Source: Chloroflexota bacterium (GTDB lineage: Bacteria > Chloroflexota > Anaerolineae > Caldilineales > Caldilineaceae). Taken from it: 25,177 bases of DNA. The DNA is taken from contig QEUW01000064.1 of NCBI GenBank assembly GCA_003577005.1, forward strand, positions 1 to 25,177. Reading direction: 5' to 3'. Of the stretch, positions 1 through 8,523 are shown piece after piece (position 1 is the first letter of the stretch; each line of letters begins with the position of its first letter). The notes below the pieces were generated by a model. That model was given only the letters and a program-made list of their open reading frames with translations, searched no databases and had not been told where the DNA came from. Made by a program: the position numbers and the translations under genes.

Positions 1-87
1 GCCATGCGGAAAGATGACCAGCCCGACAAAGAGCCGCAAGATCAGCGGCAAATACGCGTTCGGATCGGTGTAAAGTAGAGTATCCAT
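1..87 (-). CDS. DoxX family membrane protein, N-terminal fragment
   Basis: Only the first 29 codons are in the window; the gene runs off the left edge. Reading the minus strand from ATG at 87 gives MDTLLYTDPN followed by a hydrophobic helix with LILRLFVGLVIFPHG. This matches the first membrane segment of DoxX/DoxD-like small membrane proteins, where a conserved L-R-x-x-x-G is followed by F-x-x-H-G. A good ribosome site (AAGGAG, complement of 93-99) lies just before the ATG. It is divergent from the BTAD regulator at 330/356, so the two share the intergenic region 88-329. DoxX proteins are four-helix membrane proteins; the role here cannot be read from 29 residues. Confidence 0.6.
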   Translation of the reverse strand, partial: MDTLLYTDPNAYLPLILRLFVGLVIFPHG

Positions 88-215
88 CGTCTTCTCCTTC
101 ATGAAATCTCACTGGTCCCGGCAGCACACCGGACCTCGCACTACGAAAAGTAAGCGAAGGCTGGGTTACCAGCCGTTCTCGCCTTGAACAACTTGTAGAC
201 AGGATAACGCCGTGC

Positions 216-266
216 TATCAGGCCAATGTCAGGCAGCGAGCAAGCGCCTATCAGGAAAATATCAGG
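216..266 (+). promoter_or_regulatory. Array of TATCAGG heptads on an 11-bp grid
   Basis: TATCAGG occurs at 216-222, TGTCAGG at 227-233, TATCAGG at 249-255 and TATCAGG at 260-266. Starts are 11, 22 and 11 bp apart; the slot at 238 is degenerate. Heptamers separated by 4 bp are the known arrangement of operators for OmpR-type winged-helix regulators, including the SARP/BTAD family encoded next door. A possible -10 (TAAACT, 292-297) lies downstream. Autoregulation of the 330/356 gene is an inference. Confidence 0.5.
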
Positions 267-355
267 AATTGCTGGATGCCGGTGAACCTGGTAAACTGAC
301 TGCGCAATCATGATGTTGGAGCACCATTCATGGCGCGACGGCTACGCTCGGTAAC

Positions 356-3300
356 GTGCCCGTCACCGGCTTCGAGTCGGACAAAGTGCGGGCGTTACTA
401 GTCTACCTAGCCGTGGAGACAACGTCGCAGCGACGCACCGCACTGAGCGGCCTGCTCTGGCCCGATATGCCCGAAGCCTCCGCACGCCACAATTTGAGCC
501 AGGTGCTCTTCAATCTGCGCCAGGTCATCGGCGACCGGGAGGCCCAGCCGCCCTTTTTGCTGGTCAGTCGCGACGCCATCCAGTTCAATCCCGCCAGCGA
601 CTATACGCTGGATGTCGCTCTCTTCAATCGCTTGCTGGCTGAGAGCGATGCCCACGGCCACGCCCACAGCAAAATTTGTGAAGCCTGTGCGCACCAACTG
701 CAACAGGCGGTCACTCTCTACCAGGGTGATTTTCTCCACCAGTTCTTTCTAGAGGACAGCGCTACCTTTGAGGAGTGGGCGTTGGTACAGCGCGAGCAAC
801 TGCACCGCCGCGCCCTCACCGCCTTATCCAACCTGGCCGCCTACCACGAACACCGCGCCGACTTTGAGGCAGCGTTGCGTAGCTGCGAGCGTCAACTGGC
901 GCTCGACCCCTGGCGCGAAGAAGCCCACCAGCAGATGATGCGGATCCTGGTGCGCAGTGGCCAGCGCAGCGCAGCCCTGGCTCAGTACGAAAGCTGCCGC
1001 CGGATCCTGGCGCAGGAGTTGGGCGTGGAACCATCCCCAGAGACGCGGGCATTGTACGAGCAGATTCGCACGGGCGCGCTATCAGGCAAGGAAACCGGGA
1101 GACAGGAAGACAAGGACAAACCAATCTCCACAATCTCCCAATCTCCACTTTTCAACCTACCTACGCAACTCACCCCATTCCTTGGGCGCAGCCGTGAACG
1201 GGCGGACCTGGGCCGGCTGTTGGCGGACCCAACCTGCCGGCTGTTGGCGCTCACGGGACCGGGCGGCATCGGCAAGACACGGCTGGCGCTGCAGGCAGCA
1301 CAGGACCAGCAGACGGCATTTGCTCAGGGTGTCGCCTTTGTTGCGCTTGCTCCGCTCACGACAGGCGAACAGGTCACGCCAGCGATTGCCGAGGCACTCC
1401 ACTACTCTTTCGACGGCCCCACGGACCTCCAGCGCCAATTGATCAACCATCTGCGCCCAAAAGTGTTGTTGCTCGTGCTGGATAATTTCGAGCATCTGCT
1501 TGCCGGTGGCGAGGGCCTGGCCATTGTCCGGGCGATATTGCAGGAGGCGCCAGGAGTAAAGCTGCTGGTCACGTCGCACGAACCATTGAACATCCAGGGC
1601 GAGTGGATCTATGAAGTAGCGGGGCTGGGCCAGGATGCGGCTGAACTCTTTGTGCAGAGTGCGCGCCGGGTGCGCGCCGGGTTTGTCTTACAAGCCGAGG
1701 AGCAACCCTGGGTCGAGCGCATCTGCCGGCTGGTGGATGAAATGCCGTTGGGCATCGAACTGGCGGCCTCGTGGGTGCGGCTCCTCTCCTGTGCAGAGAT
1801 CGCGGGCGAGATCGAACGCAATCTGGATTTCCTGGCGACACCGATGCGCGATGCGCCGGAGCGCCACCGCTCCCTGCGCGCCGTCTTCGACCATTCGTGG
1901 CACCTGCTCAACGACTCGGAACGTCAGGGGCTACAACGGCTGGCGGTCTTCCGCGGGGGCTTTGGCCGCGAGGCGGCGGAAGCGGTGGCGGGCGTCTCAC
2001 TTTCGCTGCTCTCTGCCCTGGTCGCCAAATCACTCTTGCACCGCACCGCCACGGGCCGCTACGATCTGCACGAACTCGTGCGCCAATATGCGGCGGCGCG
2101 CCTGCACCAAGACGCCGAGGTCGCCGCCCTCACCCAGAAAAAACACGCCTGTTATTTCGCAACCTGGCTCCAACAGGCCGATCGGGCGATCCGCGGTGCG
2201 ATCCAGCCCGAAGGGGCTGCCACCATCCGGGTAGAGATCGACAACATTCGCCTGGCCTGGGACTGGGCGGTTGCGCAAGGTGAAGCGGCACAGCTCCAGC
2301 CGCTCATCTTCACGCTCTACTGGTTTTATGACTACACCAACCGCTTTGAAGAAGGAACAGAGGTCTTCCACCAGGCCGCCGCAGGGCTGCAAAGCCTGGT
2401 GGAACAACTGCCATCACCACCGGTGGGGATGCTGGGGACGTTGGGCCACATTCTCGCATTCGAGGGTTGGTTCAACATGCGCTTTGGCCGCCTGCTCAAA
2501 GCGCGGGAAGTTCTGAACCAGAGTGTCGCACTGCTGCGCCCATTGCCGGCGCCCGTGGCGCTCTCCGATGCGCTGCGTGCGCAGGGCTTGGTCTATCACC
2601 TTACCGGCGAACACCAACAGTCTCGCGCCTGTCTGGAAGAGAGTTTGGCCCTCAAACGCATCCATGGCGACGACTGGGAGCCGAGCTTTCAGCTCTTGCA
2701 TCGAGGCCTGCTGGCCTATGCGCAGGGCGACTATCAGGCATCGACCACTCTGTTGCGCGAACTCGTGGCGATTGTGCGCCGGTTGGGTCACGCCCATGCG
2801 ATTGCGCGAGCCCTATTACGCCTGAGCGCCAGCCTGCTCGCCCTCGGGGTAGACGAGCCAGCCGCTTACGATGAGGCCGAGCAACTGGTCGAAGAGAGTT
2901 TACAGATCAGCCAGATCCATGAGGACCGTTCGGCCCGGGCCCTCGCCTTCGATGTGTTGGGGATGATTGCTCAAAGCCGGGGAGGCGAGCGCGTGGCTGA
3001 AGCCATTGGCTGGTTTCGCCAAAGCCTGGCGTTGTACCGGGAAATTGGAGACCGGTGGAGTCTGGCGCGCGTGCTCAACCTGCTGGGCATGGCGTTGGTT
3101 CAACTAGACCACCACGAAGAGGCAGCAGCCAGTTTTTACGAAGCGTTGACCACCGCCCTTGCGCTCGAAACGCTACCCCAGGCGTTGGAAGCGCTGGCGG
3201 GCCTGGCTGCGCTTGCCCTCCGTGCGGGCGCTCAGGAACAGGCATTGCTCCTAGCCCTGAGTGTAGAAACCCATCCACAGGCCAGCCCAAAGGCGAGAGA

Positions 3301-3463
3301 ACGTGTCGGCCAGGTCCACCAGTCGTTAGCTGCCCAACTGACCTGTGCCCAGGTTGAAGCCATCCGCCAACAGGTGGAGCACCAATCGTTGGTGGAATTT
3401 GTGGAAGCCGTCATCCACGCGCAGACGAGCGGCGGCGAATCCAGGCGGACCCATTCACGTTGA
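356..3463 (+). CDS. BTAD/SARP-type regulator with NB-ARC ATPase and TPR repeats
   Basis: This is a giant AfsR-like transcription regulator. Residues 1-65 hold the C-terminal part of an OmpR-type winged helix (GFESDKVRALLVYLAVE), and about 80-235 the bacterial transcriptional activator domain. An NB-ARC/AAA-like ATPase follows, with a P-loop GPGGIGKT at 301-308 and a Walker B ending in LVLDNF around Asp376. From about 600 to the end the chain is helical and TPR-like. The likely native start is ATG 330, which has GGAG at 317-320, but it is in another frame. From that ATG the sequence reads M-A-R and then joins, out of frame, to QATLGNVPVTGF-like codons, so the first strands of the winged helix appear deleted. 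GTG 356 is only the first usable in-frame start and has no good ribosome site. It lies 12 nt from the downstream GH127 gene, so co-transcription is likely. The family is certain, the start is not. Confidence 0.85.
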   Translation: MPVTGFESDKVRALLVYLAVETTSQRRTALSGLLWPDMPEASARHNLSQVLFNLRQVIGDREAQPPFLLVSRDAIQFNPASDYTLDVALFNRLLAESDAHGHAHSKICEACAHQLQQAVTLYQGDFLHQFFLEDSATFEEWALVQREQLHRRALTALSNLAAYHEHRADFEAALRSCERQLALDPWREEAHQQMMRILVRSGQRSAALAQYESCRRILAQELGVEPSPETRALYEQIRTGALSGKETGRQEDKDKPISTISQSPLFNLPTQLTPFLGRSRERADLGRLLADPTCRLLALTGPGGIGKTRLALQAAQDQQTAFAQGVAFVALAPLTTGEQVTPAIAEALHYSFDGPTDLQRQLINHLRPKVLLLVLDNFEHLLAGGEGLAIVRAILQEAPGVKLLVTSHEPLNIQGEWIYEVAGLGQDAAELFVQSARRVRAGFVLQAEEQPWVERICRLVDEMPLGIELAASWVRLLSCAEIAGEIERNLDFLATPMRDAPERHRSLRAVFDHSWHLLNDSERQGLQRLAVFRGGFGREAAEAVAGVSLSLLSALVAKSLLHRTATGRYDLHELVRQYAAARLHQDAEVAALTQKKHACYFATWLQQADRAIRGAIQPEGAATIRVEIDNIRLAWDWAVAQGEAAQLQPLIFTLYWFYDYTNRFEEGTEVFHQAAAGLQSLVEQLPSPPVGMLGTLGHILAFEGWFNMRFGRLLKAREVLNQSVALLRPLPAPVALSDALRAQGLVYHLTGEHQQSRACLEESLALKRIHGDDWEPSFQLLHRGLLAYAQGDYQASTTLLRELVAIVRRLGHAHAIARALLRLSASLLALGVDEPAAYDEAEQLVEESLQISQIHEDRSARALAFDVLGMIAQSRGGERVAEAIGWFRQSLALYREIGDRWSLARVLNLLGMALVQLDHHEEAAASFYEALTTALALETLPQALEALAGLAALALRAGAQEQALLLALSVETHPQASPKARERVGQVHQSLAAQLTCAQVEAIRQQVEHQSLVEFVEAVIHAQTSGGESRRTHSR

Positions 3464-3475
3464 GAGAGCGCCACC

Positions 3476-5356
3476 ATGCAGCAACCAATGCAGACACGCC
3501 CAGTAGAAGGCTCCTATCAATTCCAAGGCTACCTCGATGACTATCTGCACGGGGTCAGCAAACAGTGGCTCAAGGTTGCGCCCACGGCCAACCCCGCCAT
3601 GCTCGAAATGTTTCGTGACCGCGACCGCCAACCCTATCGTGAGCTCGTCCCATGGGCGGGTGAGTTCGCCGGCAAGTATCTCACCGCGGCAACACAGGTG
3701 CTGCGCCTGACCGCCGACGAGGAGCTACGCAGCTATCTTGCCCGCTTCGTCGACCAATTGACGGCGCTACAGGCCGAAGACGGCTATCTCGGCCCGTGGC
3801 CGCACGGCTACGAGCTCACGGGCAAGGCGCCGCAGACCCAGCACGGCACGTGGGATGCCTGGGGCCATTACCATATCATGCTGGGGCTGCTCTTGTGGCA
3901 TGAGGAGACCGGCGACGAAAAAGCGCTGGATTGCGCCAAACGCATCGGCGACCTCTTCTGCGCTCGCTTCCTCGGCGCAACGCGGCCGCGCCTGGTGGAC
4001 ACTGGTTCCACCGAGATGAACCTGGCCCCGGTCCATGCCCTGGCGTTGCTTCACAGAGCCACCGGCAAACAGCGCTATCTCGACCTGGCGCTCCAGATCG
4101 TGGACGAGTTCGCCGCAGTAGATGACGCCGGCCAGCCACTGGCGGGCGATTATCTCGATGCAGCGTTGGTTGGCAAAGAGTTTTTTGAAACACCCAAACC
4201 ACGTTGGGAGAGCCTGCACCCCATCCTTGGGCTGGTGGAACTCTATTATCTCACCGGCGAGGATCGCTTTCGCCGGGCCTTTGAGCACTGGTGGTGGAGC
4301 ATCGTCAAGCTAGACCGCCACAACAACGGCGGCTTCTCGTCAGGCGAACAGGCGCAGGGCAACCCCTATCACCCGGGTGCGATTGAAACCTGTTGCACCA
4401 TCGCCTGGATCGCCTTCAGCGTGGAGATGCTGCGGCTGACCGGCAATCCGATTGTGGCCGATGAATTGGAGCTTTCGACCATCAACTCAGTGGTGGGGCT
4501 GCATTCGGTTACCGGGCGTTGGGCCACCTACAATACTCCAATGGACGGCGTGCGCAAGGCCAGCGCCCACGACATCGTCTTTCAAGCGCGCGCCGGCTCG
4601 CCGGAGTTGAACTGCTGCAGCGTCAATGCCGCGCGCGGCTTTGGCATGATCGGCGATTGGGCGCTCATGCACGACGAAGAGGGGCTTGTCGTCAACTGGT
4701 ATGGGCCGGGAGCGATGACAGCCCAGTTGCCGACCGGTACAGAGGTGCGCTTGGTGCAGATGACCGACTACCCGCGCATGGGCGTGATTCGTCTGCACGT
4801 GGAGATGGCGCAGCCGCAAGAACTGACCCTAAAATTGCGCATTCCCTCCTGGTCGGCGCAGACGCGGGTGAAGGTGAACGGCGAACCAATGGCAGGAGGA
4901 ACGCCCGGCAGCTATCTGCGGTTGCGTAAACAATGGATGCCGCGTGATGTTATCGAGATCGACCTCGACTTTTCACCCCACTACTGGGTGGGCGAACAGG
5001 AGTGCGCCGGGCTGACCTCCATCTACCGCGGGCCGGTTCTCCTCACCTACGACCGCCGCTTCAACGACATGGACCCTGACGATGTACCCTCACTCGACGC
5101 CCGTACCCTGGCCGGCGAACTTGCATCCTGGCAGAGCTGGCTGGAACCGATAGTGTTATGGGTGGTCGAGGAGCCAGATGGGCGCAAGCTCCACCTCTGC
5201 GACTTTGGCAGCGCCGGAGAGGCGGGTACACCCTATCGCTCGTGGCTGCCTGTAGAGGGCGTGCAACCAGTCCCGTTCAGCCGGTCAAACCCGCTCCGCA
5301 GTGGGCGACCATCCTGGCCTGACGAAGATCAAAAAAGAACTGGTAATCTACGGTAG
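3476..5356 (+). CDS. GH127-type beta-L-arabinofuranosidase (DUF1680 family)
   Basis: The enzyme is likely a glycoside hydrolase releasing L-arabinofuranose from plant glycans or glycopeptides. It has 626 residues, close to the roughly 650 of characterised GH127 enzymes. An N-terminal (alpha/alpha)6 barrel carries motifs such as QAEDGYLGP. ETCC at 304-307 and NCC at 379-381 correspond to the Glu/Cys and Cys-Cys pair that binds zinc and supplies the cysteine nucleophile in HypBA1 (Glu338, Cys340, Cys417, Cys418). C380 is the expected nucleophile. Beta-sandwich sequence follows (LKLRIPSWSAQTRVKVNG). No signal peptide is visible, so it is probably cytoplasmic and acts on imported oligosaccharides. 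It follows the BTAD regulator at 12 nt, with GAGAGAG before the ATG. The stop codon lies inside the inverted repeat at 5353-5419, so the last residues may be repeat-derived. Substrate specificity within GH127/GH146 relatives is not decided. Confidence 0.85.
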   Translation: MQQPMQTRPVEGSYQFQGYLDDYLHGVSKQWLKVAPTANPAMLEMFRDRDRQPYRELVPWAGEFAGKYLTAATQVLRLTADEELRSYLARFVDQLTALQAEDGYLGPWPHGYELTGKAPQTQHGTWDAWGHYHIMLGLLLWHEETGDEKALDCAKRIGDLFCARFLGATRPRLVDTGSTEMNLAPVHALALLHRATGKQRYLDLALQIVDEFAAVDDAGQPLAGDYLDAALVGKEFFETPKPRWESLHPILGLVELYYLTGEDRFRRAFEHWWWSIVKLDRHNNGGFSSGEQAQGNPYHPGAIETCCTIAWIAFSVEMLRLTGNPIVADELELSTINSVVGLHSVTGRWATYNTPMDGVRKASAHDIVFQARAGSPELNCCSVNAARGFGMIGDWALMHDEEGLVVNWYGPGAMTAQLPTGTEVRLVQMTDYPRMGVIRLHVEMAQPQELTLKLRIPSWSAQTRVKVNGEPMAGGTPGSYLRLRKQWMPRDVIEIDLDFSPHYWVGEQECAGLTSIYRGPVLLTYDRRFNDMDPDDVPSLDARTLAGELASWQSWLEPIVLWVVEEPDGRKLHLCDFGSAGEAGTPYRSWLPVEGVQPVPFSRSNPLRSGRPSWPDEDQKRTGNLR

Positions 5357-5419
5357 GTCGCCCTACCAGGGCGACGATGGTCACGCTGGGAGCGATGTCG
5401 CCCTGGTAGGGCGACCTAC
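5353..5419. repeat. Nested inverted repeat, 23-bp perfect arms
   Basis: The arms 5353-5375 and 5397-5419 are exact reverse complements, separated by 21 nt. Each arm is itself a small palindrome: GTCGCCCT, 3 nt, AGGGCGAC. The element lies between the converging GH127 and arsC-phoU genes, so it could serve as a bidirectional terminator. The nested design is typical of REP/BIME-like intergenic repeats. The loop contains CACGCTGGGAGC, which recurs at 18291-18302. Confidence 0.85.
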
Positions 5420-5455
5420 GAGACTCTCCAATCCACAGGTGAGTGAGAAGATTTT

Positions 5456-6631
5456 TCACCCAATCCCCGCCAGCTCCGGCTCATCGTTGTCCATTTCGAC
5501 AAACTGGCCGGTAGCGGTGTAAATGATGCGTTCGCAGATGTTGGTGGCGCGGTCGGCGGCGCGCTCCAGATTGTGAGCTGCCCACGACAGATAGTTGGCG
5601 TGGTCGATCTGTTTGGGGTCGGCGATGACGATGGTGATCAGCTCACGGTTGATGGTGTTGTAGAGCTGATCGACCGCATCGTCGCGTTTGGGGATCTCAC
5701 GCGCCTGTTCCACATCTTGCGTAACAAAGGCGTCGAGCGCGGCGCGCAGCATTTCGACGACGACGTCCAGCATCTGCGGCATATGCACCAGCGGCTTGAC
5801 CAATGGCTCCTTGCCAATATAGAGCGTGATTCGAGCGATGCCTTTTGCATAATCACCGATCCGCTCCAGTTCGGACGCGATCTCCAGAATGCCAGCAATG
5901 AGGCGCATGTCGCGCGCCATAGGCTGCTGCGTGGCAATAAGCGTTAGACAGTCATCTTCAATCCGAAAGCGTTTTAAGTTGATCTCCCGGTCGCCGGCGA
6001 TGATCTGCCGGGCGTGGTCGAGATCCTGCCTTTTCAAGGCCGCCAGCGAATCACCTAGCGCCTGGCAGACCATGCTGCCCATAAGGAGCAGTTCATCCTG
6101 CAACCGGCGTAGCTCTTGTTGATAGTGGGTGCGCATTTTGGTTTCCAATCCCGGCGGACGTCCGACCTGAGCCGCCTCATGCGAAGGCGACGCAGTTGCC
6201 GTTACCTTAGCATATGTTTGTTCCAGATATGGTATCACACTTTTTTGGATTTTGTCACGCACCCGGCGAAAGACCTTGAGCTTCTCTTCCAGCCGGCCGG
6301 TGGCGTGCGCCGGGTCTTCAAAACCGATATGGACCTTCTGGCCGCCGCCCAACCAGACCGGACAGTTCTCGGCTGCATCGCCACAGACAGTGAGCACCAG
6401 GTCAAACTCCTGGCCGCGGAATTCTTGGGTGGACTTGGAGCGCTGGCGGCTGATGTCGATCCCCACTTCGGCCATCACTTCCACCGCCAGTGGATGGACA
6501 TAACCCGCCGGCTGTGTCCCCGCCGAAAAGGCCTGCCATTGGCCGGCCAGATAGTGATTGACCAATCCTTCCGCCATCTGGCTGCGACACGAATTGCCTG
6601 TGCAGAGGATCAAGACCCGTAATTTGTCCAT
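5456..6631 (-). CDS. Fusion of thioredoxin-type arsenate reductase (ArsC) and PhoU
   Basis: Two complete domains share one 391-residue chain. Residues 1-140 are a low-molecular-weight phosphatase-type arsenate reductase. The P-loop CTGNSCR has nucleophile C10 and R16, and the redox pair is C83 and C90 (VCGDAAENC), matching C10/C82/C89 of the thioredoxin-coupled family. After a linker, about 166-391 form a full PhoU with both helical repeats and the metal-binding signatures ELERIGD and NLERAAD. PhoU proteins transmit phosphate status from the Pst transporter to PhoR. The start ATG 6631 has GGGACGAG upstream; an in-frame start at 6664 lacks this. The gene lies 141 nt after pstB, at the end of the pst operon. 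The fusion would couple phosphate signalling to removal of the phosphate mimic arsenate, which is an inference. The reading frame is continuous; M166 could still serve as an internal PhoU start. Confidence 0.9.
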   Translation of the reverse strand: MDKLRVLILCTGNSCRSQMAEGLVNHYLAGQWQAFSAGTQPAGYVHPLAVEVMAEVGIDISRQRSKSTQEFRGQEFDLVLTVCGDAAENCPVWLGGGQKVHIGFEDPAHATGRLEEKLKVFRRVRDKIQKSVIPYLEQTYAKVTATASPSHEAAQVGRPPGLETKMRTHYQQELRRLQDELLLMGSMVCQALGDSLAALKRQDLDHARQIIAGDREINLKRFRIEDDCLTLIATQQPMARDMRLIAGILEIASELERIGDYAKGIARITLYIGKEPLVKPLVHMPQMLDVVVEMLRAALDAFVTQDVEQAREIPKRDDAVDQLYNTINRELITIVIADPKQIDHANYLSWAAHNLERAADRATNICERIIYTATGQFVEMDNDEPELAGIG

Positions 6632-6772
6632 GTATCTCGTCCCTGAAAAACCTACCTGGGCCAATAAAAGTTATCAATGACCAGAGCCAACTAGTAATCA
6701 GCGGCTTACGCCCTACTAGGGACTGATCACTGAACACTGTCTACTCATCTACACTGAGGTGTACCAGACAGG
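6632..6772 (-). other. pstB to arsC-phoU spacer with weak inverted repeats
   Basis: No gene is seen. CTAGTA at 6691-6696 and TACTAG at 6714-6719 form a short inverted repeat with ATCAG/CTGAT flanks, a possible weak stem-loop in the operon transcript. No clear promoter or U-tract is visible, so read-through from pstB into arsC-phoU is likely. Confidence 0.35.
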
Positions 6773-7591
6773 TCAGCCAAAACGCCCCGTGATATACTCT
6801 TCCGTCCGCTTTTCCTTAGGCGCAGTGAAGATCTGCCTGGTTGGCCCAAATTCGACCAAATAGCCGGCACGCTGGTCATCCACGGCAAAAAAGGCAGTGT
6901 AGTCCGACACGCGCGCCGCCTGCTGCATATTGTGCGTGACGATGATGATCGTATACTGTTGCGCCAGCTCCTGCATGAGATCTTCGATCTTGAGCGTGGA
7001 GATTGGGTCGAGTGCCGAACAAGGCTCATCCATAAGGATGATCTCAGGTTTGACGGCGATGGCGCGGGCAATACAGAGACGCTGCTGTTGGCCACCCGAT
7101 AGGCCGAGCGCATTCTGTTTGAGCTTGTCTTTGACCTCATCCCAGAGTGCAGCATCGCGCAGAGACGCTTCGACAATCTCATCCATGTTGCCAGGTATCC
7201 CATTGATCCGTGCACCCCAGGCAATATTCTCGTAGATTGACTTGGGGAAGGGGTTTGGTTTTTGAAAGACCATGCCGATCCGCCTGCGCACTTCCACCGG
7301 ATCGATGTCGGGATCATAGAGGTTCTGGGCGTGGAAAAGCACCTGGCCTTCGACGCGGGCAGTTAGTATGAGGTCATTCATGCGATTGAAGGTGCGCAAG
7401 ACCGTACTCTTGCCACACCCGGAGGGGCCAATCATAGCCGTGATCTGGCGGGCGCCAATGCGCAGGTTGACATCACGCACGGCGCGGAACGCGCCATAGT
7501 AGACGTGCAGGTTCTGTGCTTCAATGGCCACCAGGTTGCCGTTCGCTTGCCCCGGCGCCCGAAACTGGGTATCTAGTGCAACTGTCGTCAT
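6773..7591 (-). CDS. pstB: Phosphate ABC transporter ATP-binding protein PstB
   Basis: PstB is the ATPase that drives high-affinity phosphate import with PstA and PstC. At 272 residues it is of normal length for the family. Walker [10 protein letters not shown] is at 55-63, followed by the PstB-typical [10 protein letters not shown]. The Q-loop region is [10 protein letters not shown], the signature is LSGGQQQR, Walker B is IILMDEP, and the H-loop is [11 protein letters not shown] 7591 is chosen because AGAGGAAG precedes it; a GTG at 7612 in the same frame would overlap the end of pstA and has no better site. The gene starts 14 nt after the pstA stop, which fits translation from one operon mRNA. 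Confidence 0.97.
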   Translation of the reverse strand: MTTVALDTQFRAPGQANGNLVAIEAQNLHVYYGAFRAVRDVNLRIGARQITAMIGPSGCGKSTVLRTFNRMNDLILTARVEGQVLFHAQNLYDPDIDPVEVRRRIGMVFQKPNPFPKSIYENIAWGARINGIPGNMDEIVEASLRDAALWDEVKDKLKQNALGLSGGQQQRLCIARAIAVKPEIILMDEPCSALDPISTLKIEDLMQELAQQYTIIIVTHNMQQAARVSDYTAFFAVDDQRAGYLVEFGPTRQIFTAPKEKRTEEYITGRFG

Positions 7592-7605
7592 GCTCTTTCT
7601 TCCTC

Positions 7606-8523
7606 TTACCACTGTTGCTGTAAACGGTTACGCAGGAAGATCGCCAGCCCGTTCAACAACAGCAGGATCGTTAATAGCACGATGATTCCGGCTGCAGCCA
7701 GCGCATGGAACTCCTGCTGCGGCAAGGAGATCCAATTGAAAATCTGGATCGGCAGCACGGTGAAGATGTCCATTGGCCCTTTCAAGTCAAAGGCGATAAA
7801 GGTCAACGCCCCAATGGTGATCAAGGGGGCGGTCTCGCCGATAGCCCGCGACATGGCCAGGATGGTTCCGGTCAGGATGCCGGCCGCAGCCGAGGGCAGC
7901 ACATGGGCGTACACAGTCTGCCATTTGGTGGCGCCCATGGCAAAAGAGGCCTGCCGGATCGACCCTGGCACGGCCCGGATCGACTCTCGTGACGCGACAA
8001 TTACGATTGGCAGCACCACCAGCGCCATGGTCAGCGAACCGGCCAGCAGGCTGCGCCCCAGACCAAAGGTGCGGACAAAGAGACCCAACCCCAACAACCC
8101 GTAGATAATCGATGGCACCCCAGCCAGGTTGGCAATGTTAATCTCGATGAAGCGCGTCAACCAGTTGTCACGCGCATACTCTTCCAGATAGATGGCTGCA
8201 CCCACGCCGATGGGAAAACAGAGCGCAGCGGTGAGCACCGTCATCCACAAGGTGCCTTGCAGCGCGGACCGCAGCCCCGCCCGCTCGGCAAAACGCGACG
8301 GGAACTCGGTGAACAGTTCCGGTCGTAACCACGGCAACCCATCGATCACGACATCGATCAGCAAGGTCAACAGCATGAGAATACCCGCAAACACTGCCGC
8401 CAGACAAATAAAAGCGAAGATACGCCCGCTCCGCTGGCGCCGCGCCAGTTGACGCGAAAACTGTGCATCGGTAGCGATCTTGTCCGCCGCAGTTGGCGGA
8501 TTTGCACCCAATTCCACACTCAT
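7606..8523 (-). CDS. pstA: Phosphate ABC transporter permease PstA
   Basis: This is the second inner-membrane permease of the Pst system. It has 305 residues with about six hydrophobic helices, the first after a charged N-terminus ([21 protein letters not shown]). The ABC permease EAA-type loop reads [23 protein letters not shown], and [15 protein letters not shown] is highly conserved in PstA. Its ATG overlaps the stop of pstC as ATGA (8520-8523), which indicates translational coupling. It is followed closely by pstB. Start and family are both well supported. Confidence 0.96.
   Translation of the reverse strand: MSVELGANPPTAADKIATDAQFSRQLARRQRSGRIFAFICLAAVFAGILMLLTLLIDVVIDGLPWLRPELFTEFPSRFAERAGLRSALQGTLWMTVLTAALCFPIGVGAAIYLEEYARDNWLTRFIEINIANLAGVPSIIYGLLGLGLFVRTFGLGRSLLAGSLTMALVVLPIVIVASRESIRAVPGSIRQASFAMGATKWQTVYAHVLPSAAAGILTGTILAMSRAIGETAPLITIGALTFIAFDLKGPMDIFTVLPIQIFNWISLPQQEFHALAAAGIIVLLTILLLLNGLAIFLRNRLQQQW

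Noticed and set aside
5573..5947. A plus-strand open frame opposite the PhoU domain
   Set aside because: It is antisense to clearly conserved PhoU sequence and has no recognisable product.
6632..6664. Upstream start (6664) for arsC-phoU
   Set aside because: It adds 11 residues before the usual first strand of the reductase and lacks the ribosome site that precedes ATG 6631.
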